Positions 1 to 9,329 of a stretch of DNA of 64,000 bases are shown here, one piece after another (the stretch's first letter is position 1; every line of letters starts with the position of its first letter). The stretch is taken from contig NZ_MKVA01000009.1 in the NCBI RefSeq assembly GCF_001899075.1, positions 248,001 to 312,000 of the forward strand. Direction: 5' to 3'. Source of the stretch: Devosia sp. 67-54 (GTDB taxonomy: Bacteria > Pseudomonadota > Alphaproteobacteria > Rhizobiales > Devosiaceae). A program made the translations under genes and the position numbers. The notes beneath the pieces were generated by a model. The model ran no database searches, had not been told where the DNA came from, and was given only the letters and a program-made list of their open reading frames with translations.

Positions 1-56
1 CGGGACCGTTGTTGAGATACTGCATAGCCACCGCAGAGCGGCGGGACGAATCCGCC

Positions 57-85
57 TTGACAGCCCGCAAAAATGCTCTTTACAT
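57..85 (+). promoter_or_regulatory. sigma70-type promoter of the first operon
   Basis: TTGACA at 57-62 and TTACAT at 80-85 are separated by 17 bases, close to the sigma70 consensus and spacing. Transcription would start near 92, just before an inverted repeat and the Shine-Dalgarno of the gene at 133. This is read from sequence only. Confidence 0.6.
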
Positions 86-100
86 CAAATTTGTGAACAG

Positions 101-119
101 TGTTGCGCTTTGTGCAACA
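101..119. promoter_or_regulatory. inverted repeat TGTTGC-N7-GCAACA, candidate operator
   Basis: A perfect 6-7-6 inverted repeat lies between the predicted transcription start and the AAGGAGG Shine-Dalgarno at 119-125. A repressor bound here would block the operon. It could instead be a short hairpin in the 5' leader. No regulator gene for this operon is seen in the window, so the regulator would be encoded to the left or elsewhere. Confidence 0.4.
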
Positions 120-132
120 AGGAGGAACCATT

Positions 133-1713
133 ATGCGTCTGACGCGCCGAAACTTCATGCTGTCCGCTGCCAGCGCGGCAGTGGCGTCGCCCTTCGTCAT
201 CCGGCCCGGTTTTGCGCAGAGCAGCCCGAACGTGATCCGCTCGAAGGTGATCGCTTCCCTGAGCTCGCTGGATCCGATCTGGACCACCGCCTACATCACC
301 CGCAACCACGGCTACATGATCTTCGACACGCTGTTCAGCGTGGACGAGGGGCTGAACGTGAAGCCGCAGATGGTCGACAGCTTCGATATCTCGGCCGACC
401 AGCTGACCTACACCTTCGCGCTGCGCGACGGACTACGCTTCCACGACGGCGCCCCGGTCACCTCAGCGGACGTCATCGCGTCGATCCAGCGCTGGTCGAA
501 GAAGGACAATCTGGGGCTGCGCATCGGCAAGCTCATCGGCAGCCTGACGGCGGTCGACGCGCGCACCGTCAGGCTCGAACTCACCTCGCCCTTCTCGCTG
601 CTGCTGCAGTCGCTGGGCAAGGCCAGCTCGAACTGCTGCTTCATCATGCCGGAACGGCTGGCGCAGACCGACGTGGCGACGCAGGTGACCGAGATGATCG
701 GCTCGGGGCCGTTCACCTTCTCGGCCGGCGATTACGTACCGGGCTCCAAGGCGGTGTATGTGCGCAACGCCGACTACAAGCCGCGCCAGGAGCCTCCGTC
801 GGGCACGTCCGGCGGCAAGGTGGTCAAGGTCGACCGCGTCGAATGGCTCTTCATGGACGACGTGACCGCCACCAACGCCATGCAGAGCGGCGAGCTCGAC
901 TATTTCGAGGAGCCCTCGCCCGAACTGCTGCCGGTGCTGGGCGCCCTGCCCGGCGTGACGCTGGACGTGACCAACAAATCCGGCGTCGAGATGGTGGTGC
1001 GGCCCAACCACACCGCCAAGCCGTTCGACAATCCGGATTTCCGCGCCGCTTTCATGCGCATGCTCAACCCCGTCGAGCACCTGACCAGCTATCTGGGCGA
1101 CCCGAAATACTTCACCGTCGACGGCTCGGTGTATCCGGTGGGCACGCCGTACCATACCGACGCCGGCGTCATCACGTTCAACCCCGACGAGGCCAAGGAA
1201 CTGCTGGCCAAGAGCGGCTACAACAACGAGCCGATCGTCGTGCTGCAGGCGACCGACATCGCCACCAACCGCATCTTCTCGACGGTGACGGCCGACCAGC
1301 TGCGCCGCGCCGGGCTGAACGTGCAGGTGCAGGCCAGCGACTTCAGCACCATGTTCGCCCGGGCGCTGAAGAACGACCCGATCGAGTCCGGCAATGGCTG
1401 GCACATGATCCACTTCGCCAACATCGCGACCGATATGGCCGACCCGATCACCAGCCGCTCGCTGTCGGGCGCCGGCGACTATCTGGGCTGGGCCAAGGAC
1501 GAGAAGGTGGAACAGCTGCGCACGGCGTTCCTGGCGGAAGGCGACATCGAAAAGCGCAAGCCGATCGCCGCCGACATCCAGGTCGAGGCGCTGCAGCAGG
1601 GCTTCATCTTCCCTGGCGGCACCTTCTACCAGCCGCACGCGTATACGGCTGCGATCAAGAACGTCGTCAGCGCCCCCGTGCCGATATACTGGGGCATGGA
1701 AAAGACGGCGTAG
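133..1713 (+). CDS. ABC transporter substrate-binding protein, peptide/nickel (DppA) family, Tat-exported
   Basis: This 526-aa protein should bind the imported ligand in the periplasm. It begins with a twin-arginine signal (TRRNFM at residues 4-9) followed by a hydrophobic stretch and a likely cleavage site after GFAQ near residue 29. The rest has the family 5 solute-binding layout, including the domain that contains RDGLRFHDGAPVTSADV. The start at 133 is chosen over the in-frame ATG at 100 because AAGGAGG lies 7 bases upstream and the signal peptide then begins cleanly. It heads an operon with two permeases and a fused ATPase. The ligand is unknown; the downstream enzymes suggest a small organic compound rather than peptides. 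Confidence 0.9.
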   Translation: MRLTRRNFMLSAASAAVASPFVIRPGFAQSSPNVIRSKVIASLSSLDPIWTTAYITRNHGYMIFDTLFSVDEGLNVKPQMVDSFDISADQLTYTFALRDGLRFHDGAPVTSADVIASIQRWSKKDNLGLRIGKLIGSLTAVDARTVRLELTSPFSLLLQSLGKASSNCCFIMPERLAQTDVATQVTEMIGSGPFTFSAGDYVPGSKAVYVRNADYKPRQEPPSGTSGGKVVKVDRVEWLFMDDVTATNAMQSGELDYFEEPSPELLPVLGALPGVTLDVTNKSGVEMVVRPNHTAKPFDNPDFRAAFMRMLNPVEHLTSYLGDPKYFTVDGSVYPVGTPYHTDAGVITFNPDEAKELLAKSGYNNEPIVVLQATDIATNRIFSTVTADQLRRAGLNVQVQASDFSTMFARALKNDPIESGNGWHMIHFANIATDMADPITSRSLSGAGDYLGWAKDEKVEQLRTAFLAEGDIEKRKPIAADIQVEALQQGFIFPGGTFYQPHAYTAAIKNVVSAPVPIYWGMEKTA

Positions 1714-1789
1714 GATCGCCCCCGGCGGACGGCATGGGGTCGGCCTGACCGAAGCGTGAAGGACACTCATCGATGCGAGCTCTTCGGTC

Positions 1790-2749
1790 ATGATCGGCTA
1801 TCTCGTCCGCCGTATTTTCGCGGTGATCCCGGTGCTGCTGCTGGTGGCGGTGGCCGTGTTCTCGCTGCTGCAGCTGACGCCGGGCGACCCGGCGCAGCTG
1901 ATCGCCGGCGACACGGCCACGCCCGAGCAGATCCAGGCGATCCGCGAGAAACTGCACCTCGACCAGCCGCCGCTGGTGCAGGCCATGGCCTGGGGCTCGG
2001 CGCTGGCCCATGGCGATCTCGGCACGTCGCTGCTGTCCGGCGTGCCGGTGACGACGCTGATCGCGCAGCGCATCGAGCCGACGCTGATGCTGGCGCTGCT
2101 CACCATCATCCTCGCGGTGTGCGTGGGCGTGCCACTGGGCACGTTCGCCGCGACGCGGGTCGGCAGCCTGATCGACCGGCTGGTGATGCTGCTGTCGGTG
2201 ATGGCGTTTTCGGTGCCGGTGTTCATCCTCGCCTATGGGCTCGTCTATTTCATATCGCTGAAGCTGCACTGGCTGCCGGCGCAGGGCTACAAGCCGCTCA
2301 GCGCCGGGCTCGGCGCGACGCTCAATTCGCTGATGCTACCGGCGGTGGCGCTGTGCGGCGTCTACATGGCGCAGATCGCGCGGGTGACGCGCGCCGCCGT
2401 GATCGAAGTGCTGACCGAAGATTTCATCCGCACGGCGCGAGCCAAAGGGCTGTCGCGGCTCTATGTGCTGATCGTGCATGCGCTGCCCAACGCGGCGATC
2501 CCCATCGTCACCATCATCGGCTTCGGCGTCGGCGGCCTGCTGGGCGGCGTCGTGGTGACCGAAACGGTGTTCAACATTCCTGGACTGGGGCAGCTGGCGG
2601 CGAGCGCCATTCTGCAGCGCGACTATCCCATCATCCAGGCGCTGACGCTGCTGTTCGCAGTGGTCTATGTGCTGGTCAATCTGCTGGTCGACTTGAGCTA
2701 CGGGCTGTTCGACCCGCGCGTGCGGGTGTGGAAGGCGGTGAACCGATGA
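1790..2749 (+). CDS. ABC transporter permease, DppB type
   Basis: A 319-aa inner-membrane permease. The N-terminus MIGYLVRRIFAVIPVLLL is the typical first DppB helix, PGDPAQLIAG follows as the usual periplasmic start, and the cytoplasmic EAA-like loop is at FIRTARAKGLSR. It pairs with the next gene, whose start overlaps its stop (ATGA at 2746-2749). Together they form the channel for the ligand bound by the protein encoded at 133. Confidence 0.93.
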   Translation: MIGYLVRRIFAVIPVLLLVAVAVFSLLQLTPGDPAQLIAGDTATPEQIQAIREKLHLDQPPLVQAMAWGSALAHGDLGTSLLSGVPVTTLIAQRIEPTLMLALLTIILAVCVGVPLGTFAATRVGSLIDRLVMLLSVMAFSVPVFILAYGLVYFISLKLHWLPAQGYKPLSAGLGATLNSLMLPAVALCGVYMAQIARVTRAAVIEVLTEDFIRTARAKGLSRLYVLIVHALPNAAIPIVTIIGFGVGGLLGGVVVTETVFNIPGLGQLAASAILQRDYPIIQALTLLFAVVYVLVNLLVDLSYGLFDPRVRVWKAVNR

Positions 2750-3609
2750 CCGACGCCACCGCCGACACCGGCCGCGCCGCCTCGGCCCTGCAACAGGCGC
2801 TGGCACGGCCGCGCATTCTCGTGCCGGTGCTGATCCTTGTCGCCGCAACGGTACTGGCGCTGCTGGCGCCGGCGCTGATCGGCAACCCCTCCGGCATTAA
2901 TCCGATGGCGCGCCTGCAAGCGCCGAGCCTCGCCAATTTGTTCGGCACCGACCAGTTCGGCCGCTCGGTGGCGGCGCGCACGCTGCACGGCACGCGCATC
3001 TCGCTGCTGGTGGGCGCGTCGGTGACGGTCGCGGCGCTGCTGATCGGGGTGACGCTGGGACTGCTGAGCGGATTCGTGGCCCGCGTCGACGCGGTGCTGA
3101 TGCGGATCATGGACGCGATCATGTCGATTCCCACCATCCTGCTGGCCATCGCGCTGATGGCGCTGTTCGGGGCCGGCGTGTTCAATGCCATCATCGCCAT
3201 CATCATCCCCGAGGTGCCGCGGATGGCGCGTGTGGTGCGCGGCGTGACGCTGTCGATCCGCGAGCGGCCCTATATCGAGGCGGCCATCACCAATGGCGCG
3301 CGGCCGCTGCGGCTGCTGTTCCGCCACGTGATGCCGATGACCGCCGGGCCGATGCTGGTGCAGGCGACCTATGTGTTCTCGGCGGCGGTGATCACCGAAG
3401 CGATCCTGTCGTTTCTGGGGGCCGGGGCGCCGCCCGACGTGCCGAGCTGGGGCAACATCATCTCGGAGGGACGCACGCTGTTCCAGATCGCGCCGTGGGT
3501 GGTGATCGCGCCCGGCGTCTGCCTGTCCATCCTCGTGCTGACGGTGAATTCGCTGGGCGACGCCATCCGCGACCAGCTCGATCCGAAACTGCGCCGCGAA
3601 ACCCGATGA
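2746..3609 (+). CDS. ABC transporter permease, DppC type
   Basis: A 287-aa inner-membrane permease. The start overlaps the stop of the DppB-type gene, so translation is probably coupled. The DppC features are visible: LFGTDQFGRSVAARTLHGTR before the second helix, the EAA-like loop YIEAAITNGARPLRLLFRH, and the C-terminal GDAIRDQLDPKLR. Its stop overlaps the start of the ATPase gene by four bases. Confidence 0.93.
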   Translation: MTDATADTGRAASALQQALARPRILVPVLILVAATVLALLAPALIGNPSGINPMARLQAPSLANLFGTDQFGRSVAARTLHGTRISLLVGASVTVAALLIGVTLGLLSGFVARVDAVLMRIMDAIMSIPTILLAIALMALFGAGVFNAIIAIIIPEVPRMARVVRGVTLSIRERPYIEAAITNGARPLRLLFRHVMPMTAGPMLVQATYVFSAAVITEAILSFLGAGAPPDVPSWGNIISEGRTLFQIAPWVVIAPGVCLSILVLTVNSLGDAIRDQLDPKLRRETR

Positions 3610-5510
3610 ACATGTTACCCGCCAACCCGAAGCTGCCGCTGCTGGCGGTCGAAAACCTCTCGGTCGAGTTCCGCTCGGGCCGGCAGTGGGTGCCGGCCGT
3701 GTGCAACGTGAATTTCTCGGTCGAGCCCGGCGAGACGCTGTGCATCGTCGGCGAGTCTGGCTCGGGCAAGTCGGTATCAACTCTGTCGGTCATGGGACTG
3801 CTGCCGGAGCGCACGGCGCGGCGCAGCTCGGGCCGCATCCAGTTCGACGGACGGGCGCTGGAGACGCTCAGCGACGCCGAGATGACGGCGATCCGCGGGC
3901 GCGACATCGGCATGATCTTCCAGGAGCCGATGACGTCGCTCAACCCGGCGATGCGCATCGGCACGCAGCTGGCCGAGGTGGTGCGCCGGCACGCCGGAGC
4001 CTCGCCCCGCACGGCGCGGCGGCAGGCACTGGAGATGCTGGAGCGGGTGCGCATTCCCGACGCGGCCAGCCGGCTCGACGCCTATCCGCACGAGCTGTCG
4101 GGCGGCATGCGGCAGCGCGTGATGATCGCCATGGCGCTGATGTCGCGGCCGAAGCTGCTGATCGCCGACGAGCCAACGACGGCGCTCGACGTCACCATCC
4201 AGGCGCAGGTGCTGGCGCTGATCGCCGAGCTGAAGCGCGAATTTGGCACCTCGGTGATCCTCATCACCCACAATCTGGGCGTGGTGGCGGAGATGGCCGA
4301 CCGCGTGGCGGTGTTCCGCGCCGGCGAGAAGGTGGAGGAGGCGCCGGTGGTCGAGCTGTTCGACCGGCCGCAGCATCCCTATACGCGGGCACTGCTGGCG
4401 GCGACGCCGCGCCTCGGCGGCGGCTCGTGGCGCGAAGGGCGGGTGCTGCAGACCATCGACGGCGCGCCGTCGCCATCGGTGATGCCGGCGCCAGCCGACG
4501 CCGGCACGGCGCTGCGCGCCAGCGGCCTCGGCAAGCGCTTCGGGCAGACCACGGGCTGGCTCGGCCGGCTGGCCAAGCCGATCCGCGCCGTGGACGGCGT
4601 GTCGCTGGAGCTGCCACGCGGGCAGACGCTGGCGATCGTCGGCGAGTCGGGCTGCGGCAAATCCACCCTGGCGCGCATGCTGATGCTGACCATCGCGCCG
4701 AGTGAGGGCGACATCGAGATCGACGGCCAGGCCACCGCCTCGCTGCGCGGCGAGGCGCGGCGGCTGGTGCGGCGGCGCATCCAGATGGTGTTCCAGGACC
4801 CGTTCGCGTCGCTGCACCCGCAGATGACGGCGAAGCAGATCGTGGCGGAGCCGCTGGTCAATCTGGGAGGCGACGACAGCCGCACCATCGACGCCAAGGT
4901 GGCGCGGCTGTTCGATCTGGTGGGGCTGAGCCCGGCGATGCTCGGGCGGCATCCGTTCGAATTCTCCGGCGGGCAGCGCCAGCGCATCGCCATCGCCCGC
5001 GCCATCGTGCTCAACCCGGCGGTGGTGGTGGCGGACGAGCCGGTGTCGGCGCTCGACGTGTCGGTGCAGGCGCAGATCCTCAACCTGATGGCGTCGATCC
5101 AGCGCGAGCTGGGGCTGTCCTACATCTTCATCAGCCACGATCTGAGCGTGGTGGAGTATATCGCCGACACGGTGGCGGTGATGTATCTGGGGCGCATCGT
5201 CGAGCGAGCGCCACGGGCGGCGCTATATAGATCGCCGCTGCATCCCTACACCACGATGCTGTTCCAGTCGGTGCCCTCGCTCGACCCCAATGCGCGACGC
5301 TTCGGACACCGCATCGCCGCCAACGAGCTGCCGTCGCCGTCAAACATCCCGACCGGCTGCCGGTTCCGCACGCGCTGCCCGTTCGCGACCGAGCTGTGCG
5401 CGGCGTCGGACCCGGCGCTGGCGGCGCAGGACAACGGGCACGAGGTGGCGTGCCACTATCCCGGCATCGCCACGCAGGACGGCCAGGCCAGGATGAGCGA
5501 GCTGGCATGA
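3606..5510 (+). CDS. fused dipeptide-type ABC transporter ATPase (DppD-DppF)
   Basis: A 634-aa protein carrying both ATPase domains of the importer. Domain 1 has Walker A GESGSGKS, signature LSGGMRQR and Walker [13 protein letters not shown]. Domain 2 repeats them as [16 protein letters not shown] and [12 protein letters not shown]. The family C-terminal extension with CRFRTRCPF and a later Cys is present. Start ATG 3606 overlaps the upstream stop, and the stop overlaps the next start. A fused two-domain ATPase is a common variant of this importer class. Confidence 0.93.
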   Translation: MNMLPANPKLPLLAVENLSVEFRSGRQWVPAVCNVNFSVEPGETLCIVGESGSGKSVSTLSVMGLLPERTARRSSGRIQFDGRALETLSDAEMTAIRGRDIGMIFQEPMTSLNPAMRIGTQLAEVVRRHAGASPRTARRQALEMLERVRIPDAASRLDAYPHELSGGMRQRVMIAMALMSRPKLLIADEPTTALDVTIQAQVLALIAELKREFGTSVILITHNLGVVAEMADRVAVFRAGEKVEEAPVVELFDRPQHPYTRALLAATPRLGGGSWREGRVLQTIDGAPSPSVMPAPADAGTALRASGLGKRFGQTTGWLGRLAKPIRAVDGVSLELPRGQTLAIVGESGCGKSTLARMLMLTIAPSEGDIEIDGQATASLRGEARRLVRRRIQMVFQDPFASLHPQMTAKQIVAEPLVNLGGDDSRTIDAKVARLFDLVGLSPAMLGRHPFEFSGGQRQRIAIARAIVLNPAVVVADEPVSALDVSVQAQILNLMASIQRELGLSYIFISHDLSVVEYIADTVAVMYLGRIVERAPRAALYRSPLHPYTTMLFQSVPSLDPNARRFGHRIAANELPSPSNIPTGCRFRTRCPFATELCAASDPALAAQDNGHEVACHYPGIATQDGQARMSELA

Positions 5511-7819
5511 GCGTCGAAATCCGCCGCAGCGCCGCGCATTGGGGGGCGTTCCGCGCCGAGATTGTCGACGGCGTGGTGCGGCGGACGCTGCCATTCGAGC
5601 ACGACAGGCACCCGTCGGCGCTGGTCGAGGCCATACCTGCGGCGCTCTACGCGGCCAACCGCATCCGCCGGCCGGCGGTGCGGCGCGGCTATCTCGAACG
5701 CCGCACGGCCAGCCGGGCGCGCGGCAGCGAGCCGTTCGTCGAGGTGGGGTGGGACGAGGCGCTGGCGCTGGTCGGCGACGCGCTCGAAAGCGTGCGCGCG
5801 CGACACGGCAACGAGGCGATCTTCGGCGGTTCCTATGGCTGGGCCAGCGCCGGGCGGGTGAACCATGCGCGCACGCTGGTGCACCGCTTCCTCAACCTGT
5901 TCGGCGGCTCGGTCGGGCAGGTGACAAACTACAGCTGGGGCGCCGCCGAGGTGCTGCTGAAGCGCATCGTGGGCAACCGCGAGGCGGTGTCGGGGCCGGT
6001 GACCGACTGGCAGAGCATCGTCGAGGCGACCGGCACCATGCTGATGTTCGGCGGCGCTAACCCGAAGAATGCCCGCGTGACTTCGGGCGGCGGCGGCTCG
6101 CACGATTTCGTGCCGTGGCTGGAGCGGGCGGCGCGCGCCGGGGTGAAGTTCATCGTGGTGAGCCCTGACCGCGAGGACGCGCCGGCCTTCCTCAACGCCG
6201 AGTTCATCCCCATCCGACCCAACACCGACACGGCGATGATGTTGGCGTTGGCACATGTGGTGGACCAAAGCGGGCGCACCGACACCGGCTTTCTCGGGCG
6301 CTACACGGTGGGCTACCGGCAGTTCCGCGCCTATCTGCGCGGCGAGACGGACGGCGTGGCGAAGACGCCGGCCTGGGCCGAGGCGATCACCGACGTGCCT
6401 GCGGCGACCATCGCCGGGGTGGCGCGGCAGATCATGAGCCAGCGCAGCATGCTGACGGCGACGTGGTCGCTGCAGCGCGCCGACCACGGCGAGCAGCCCT
6501 ACTGGGCGCTGGTGACGCTGGCGGCGATGCTGGGCGAAATCGGCCTGCCCGGCGGCGGCTTCGGCTTCGGCTACGGCTCGATCAACGGGCTGGGCAACCC
6601 GCGCCTGCCGGTGAGCGTGCCGGCGATGCCGGAGGGGCGCAACCCGCTGCGGCGCGACATCCCGGTGTCGCGCATCACCGACCTGCTGCTGCGGCCAGGC
6701 GAAACCATCGCCTTCGACGGGCGCGAGGTGACGTTCCCCGAGATCAAGCTGATCTACTGGGCCGGCGGCAACCCGTTCCACCATCACCAGGATCTCAACC
6801 GGTTGCGGCAAGCGTGGCAGCGGCCGGAGACGATCATCGTGCAGGAGCCGTGGTGGACGCCGACGGCGCGGCAGGCCGACATCGTGCTGCCAGCGACGAC
6901 CGCCTATGAGCGGGACGACCTCGCCGCCTCGTCGCGCGACCGCTACATCCTCGCCATGCAGCAGCTGGTGTCGCCGCTGCACGAGGCGCGCAACGACTAC
7001 GACATCTTCACCGCGCTGGCCGCCCGCTTCGGCTTCGTCGAGGCCTATACCGAAGGCCGGACGATTTCGCAGTGGACGCGGCATCTCTACGACGAGGCGC
7101 GCAGGCGCGCCGCGGCGCAGGACCTCGAGCTGCCCGATTTCGAGACGTTCTGGGCGCGGGGTCACGTGCAGACGCCGGACGCGGCGACGCCTTTCGTGCT
7201 GTTCGAGGCGTTCCGGCGCGACCCGGAGGCCAACCCGCTGGCAACGCCATCGGGCCGCATCGAGATCTTTTCGGAGACCATCGCGGGCTTCGGCTATGCC
7301 GACTGCCCCGGCCACGCCAGCTGGATCGAGCCGGTGGAATGGCTCGGCGCGCCGCTGGCGACGCGCTACCGGCTGCACCTGGTCACCAGCCAGCCCGGGA
7401 CCAAGCTGCACAGCCAGCAGGACGGGGTGGGGGTCAGCGCCGCGGCCAAGGTGGACGGCCGCGAGGTGCTGGCGATGCACCCGGCCGACGCCGCGCAGCG
7501 CGGCCTGCGCGACGGCGACGTGGTGCGGGCCTTCAACGACCGCGGGGCATGCCTCGCCTCGCTGTCGGTGTCGGAGATGATGATGCCGGGCGTGGTGCGG
7601 ATGCCGACCGGCGCCTGGTACGACCCCGAGGACTATGCCGATCCCGCGGCGCTCGAAAAGGCCGGCAACCCGAACGTGCTGACGCGCGACGCCGGCACCT
7701 CGTCGCTGGCGCAGGGGCCATCGCCGCTGTCGGTGCTGGTGGAGGTAGAGCGCGCCGCGACGACGCCGCCGGTCAGCGCGCATGCCGTTCCCCCCATCGT
7801 TGCAAGGAGCCACCCATGA
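5507..7819 (+). CDS. molybdopterin-dependent reductase, biotin sulfoxide/TMAO/DMSO reductase (BisC) type
   Basis: A 770-aa Mo-bisMGD enzyme of the DMSO reductase family. SYGWASAGR contains the Tyr110 and Trp112 equivalents of DMSO reductase, and NYSWGAAE contains Ser143, matching the serine that ligates molybdenum. There is no N-terminal Fe-S Cys motif and no Tat signal, so it should be cytoplasmic like BisC. The C-terminal MGD-binding domain is present (TSQPGTKLHSQQDG). It is translationally coupled to the ABC ATPase. Known family members reduce S- or N-oxides. Here the likely substrate is the imported compound or a derivative, which is an inference from context. Confidence 0.88.
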   Translation: MSVEIRRSAAHWGAFRAEIVDGVVRRTLPFEHDRHPSALVEAIPAALYAANRIRRPAVRRGYLERRTASRARGSEPFVEVGWDEALALVGDALESVRARHGNEAIFGGSYGWASAGRVNHARTLVHRFLNLFGGSVGQVTNYSWGAAEVLLKRIVGNREAVSGPVTDWQSIVEATGTMLMFGGANPKNARVTSGGGGSHDFVPWLERAARAGVKFIVVSPDREDAPAFLNAEFIPIRPNTDTAMMLALAHVVDQSGRTDTGFLGRYTVGYRQFRAYLRGETDGVAKTPAWAEAITDVPAATIAGVARQIMSQRSMLTATWSLQRADHGEQPYWALVTLAAMLGEIGLPGGGFGFGYGSINGLGNPRLPVSVPAMPEGRNPLRRDIPVSRITDLLLRPGETIAFDGREVTFPEIKLIYWAGGNPFHHHQDLNRLRQAWQRPETIIVQEPWWTPTARQADIVLPATTAYERDDLAASSRDRYILAMQQLVSPLHEARNDYDIFTALAARFGFVEAYTEGRTISQWTRHLYDEARRRAAAQDLELPDFETFWARGHVQTPDAATPFVLFEAFRRDPEANPLATPSGRIEIFSETIAGFGYADCPGHASWIEPVEWLGAPLATRYRLHLVTSQPGTKLHSQQDGVGVSAAAKVDGREVLAMHPADAAQRGLRDGDVVRAFNDRGACLASLSVSEMMMPGVVRMPTGAWYDPEDYADPAALEKAGNPNVLTRDAGTSSLAQGPSPLSVLVEVERAATTPPVSAHAVPPIVARSHP

Positions 7820-8571
7820 GCGCCACAGCCCCGACGCCGGTTGCGCCGCAGTTCGATGCCGGCATCGCGCCGGGCCGGCGCATCGGCCTCGTGGTGCTGT
7901 CGAGCGACCAGGTGGGCGAGGCGGCGTTCCGCGGCATCGTCGAGGCGGCCGGGGCACACTGCTTCAGCACCCGGGTACTGTACCGCTACAGCGAGAGCCG
8001 CGAGGACGAGGAGGACCGCGAGCTGGCCGAGGCGGTGGGCCAGATCCTGCCCGAAGCGGGGATCGACGTGCTGGCCTATAGCTGCACCTCGCGCTCGGCG
8101 CAAAAGGGCGAGCAGGCGATGATCGATCTTCTGGCCGGGGCCCGCCCCAGCACGCCCGCCACGACGCCGCTCACCGCGGCGCAGGCGGCGCTGACGCGGC
8201 TCGGGGCGCGGCGCATCGCCGTTGTGTCACCATACAAGCGGAGCGTGCACGAGACGGTGGTGCGGGCCGCGTCGGCGGGCGGGCGCGAGGTGGTGCGATC
8301 GTCTTGCTTCGACTTGGGGCTTGGCACCGATTTCGCGCGGCTGCAGCCGGAGATAATCGCGCAGGCGGCGATCGCGGCGGCGGGCGACGACACCGACGCG
8401 GTGTTCATCTCCTGCACCGGCATCCGCGCCACGGCGGGGATCGAGCAGATCGAGGCGGCGACCGGCCGGCCGGTGGTAACCAGCTCGCAGGCGCTCGCCT
8501 GGCATGCGCTGCAGCTCATCGGCATGCCGGACGCACCCGGCCCCGGCCGGCTTTTCGCAAGGAACCGCTGA
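7816..8571 (+). CDS. Asp/Glu racemase-superfamily protein (maleate isomerase-like)
   Basis: A 251-aa enzyme of the superfamily that includes maleate cis-trans isomerase, aspartate/glutamate racemases and arylmalonate decarboxylase. Both catalytic cysteines are present: Cys90 in YSCTSRSA and Cys200 in ISCTGIRA. Two cysteines fit isomerase or racemase chemistry better than the single-Cys decarboxylases. Start ATG 7816 overlaps the upstream stop and has AAGGAG 6 bases before it. The exact reaction cannot be told from sequence, but it probably isomerises or racemises an intermediate of this operon's pathway. Confidence 0.8.
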   Translation: MSATAPTPVAPQFDAGIAPGRRIGLVVLSSDQVGEAAFRGIVEAAGAHCFSTRVLYRYSESREDEEDRELAEAVGQILPEAGIDVLAYSCTSRSAQKGEQAMIDLLAGARPSTPATTPLTAAQAALTRLGARRIAVVSPYKRSVHETVVRAASAGGREVVRSSCFDLGLGTDFARLQPEIIAQAAIAAAGDDTDAVFISCTGIRATAGIEQIEAATGRPVVTSSQALAWHALQLIGMPDAPGPGRLFARNR

Positions 8572-9299
8572 TGCTGCCCCGCTTCGACCATCTCATCTTC
8601 GTCGTCGACGACCTTGCTGCGGCGGCGGCGCGCTTTGCGGGGCTGGGCTTTGCCATCACCGAGCGGGCCGACCGCGAGGCCGGCCCCACGGAGAACCGGC
8701 TGATCTGCTTTGCCGATGGCAGCTATATCGAGCTGGTGCGCTTCCGCGACCCGGCGCTGCTACGCACGCACCGCTTCGCGCCGGTCGCCGATGGCGGCTG
8801 GGCCGACTACGTGCTGCGCATCGACGACCTGACGGCGGCGCATGCCGCGATTACCGACGACGGACAGCCCACCTCCCCGATCCGCAAGGTACAAAAGACG
8901 CTGGCCGACGGCGGCAGCTGGGAGGTCTGGCTCAGCCATTTCGGCCGCGGCGTGGGCGATCCGGCCATGCCGATGCTGGCGGAAGACCGCACGGCGCACA
9001 ATCTGCGCGTGCCCGACACGCAGGTGGTGCACCCGAACGGCGCCACCGGCATCGCCGGCGTGCGCATCGCGGTGGACGATCTCGCCGCTTCGAGCGCGCG
9101 GCTCTGCGCCGTGCTGAGCCCGGTGCCGGCCGCTGGCGCGGGCGGCGGGCAACGCTTCGCCACCGCCGCCGGCTGGGTGGAGCTGCTGCAGCCGGCGCCG
9201 GGAACGGCGGAGGCGGCGCGGCTGCAAACGGTGGGCCCCGGCATCATCGACGTCACGCTGGCCGGCCCGCGGCCGGCAATCATCGGCAACGCTCCCTAG
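8571..9299 (+). CDS. VOC/glyoxalase-like domain protein
   Basis: A 242-aa protein starting FDHLIFVVDDLAAAAARF, the first beta-alpha unit of the vicinal oxygen chelate fold, with a second, weaker unit near residue 160 (VRIAVDDLAASSARLCAVL). It fits the Glyoxalase_3-like group, whose members are often uncharacterised. The start shares one base with the upstream stop (TGATG). It sits in a catabolic operon, so a lyase, isomerase or dioxygenase role on the pathway intermediate is possible. No specific activity is claimed. Confidence 0.72.
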   Translation: MLPRFDHLIFVVDDLAAAAARFAGLGFAITERADREAGPTENRLICFADGSYIELVRFRDPALLRTHRFAPVADGGWADYVLRIDDLTAAHAAITDDGQPTSPIRKVQKTLADGGSWEVWLSHFGRGVGDPAMPMLAEDRTAHNLRVPDTQVVHPNGATGIAGVRIAVDDLAASSARLCAVLSPVPAAGAGGGQRFATAAGWVELLQPAPGTAEAARLQTVGPGIIDVTLAGPRPAIIGNAP

Positions 9300-9329
9300 T
9301 CATCAGGCATCAACCAGGAGGATAGCCTC

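Noticed and set aside
463-1791. Long - strand open frame opposite the first binding-protein gene (and similar long antisense frames at 3777-5138 and 5456-7957)
   Set aside because: They are Arg/His-rich mirror frames caused by high GC. The + strand genes have clear families, starts and overlaps.
5507-7819. Periplasmic DMSO/TMAO reductase
   Set aside because: No Tat signal is present at the coupled start, and no cytochrome or anchor gene is nearby, so a cytoplasmic BisC-type enzyme is more likely.
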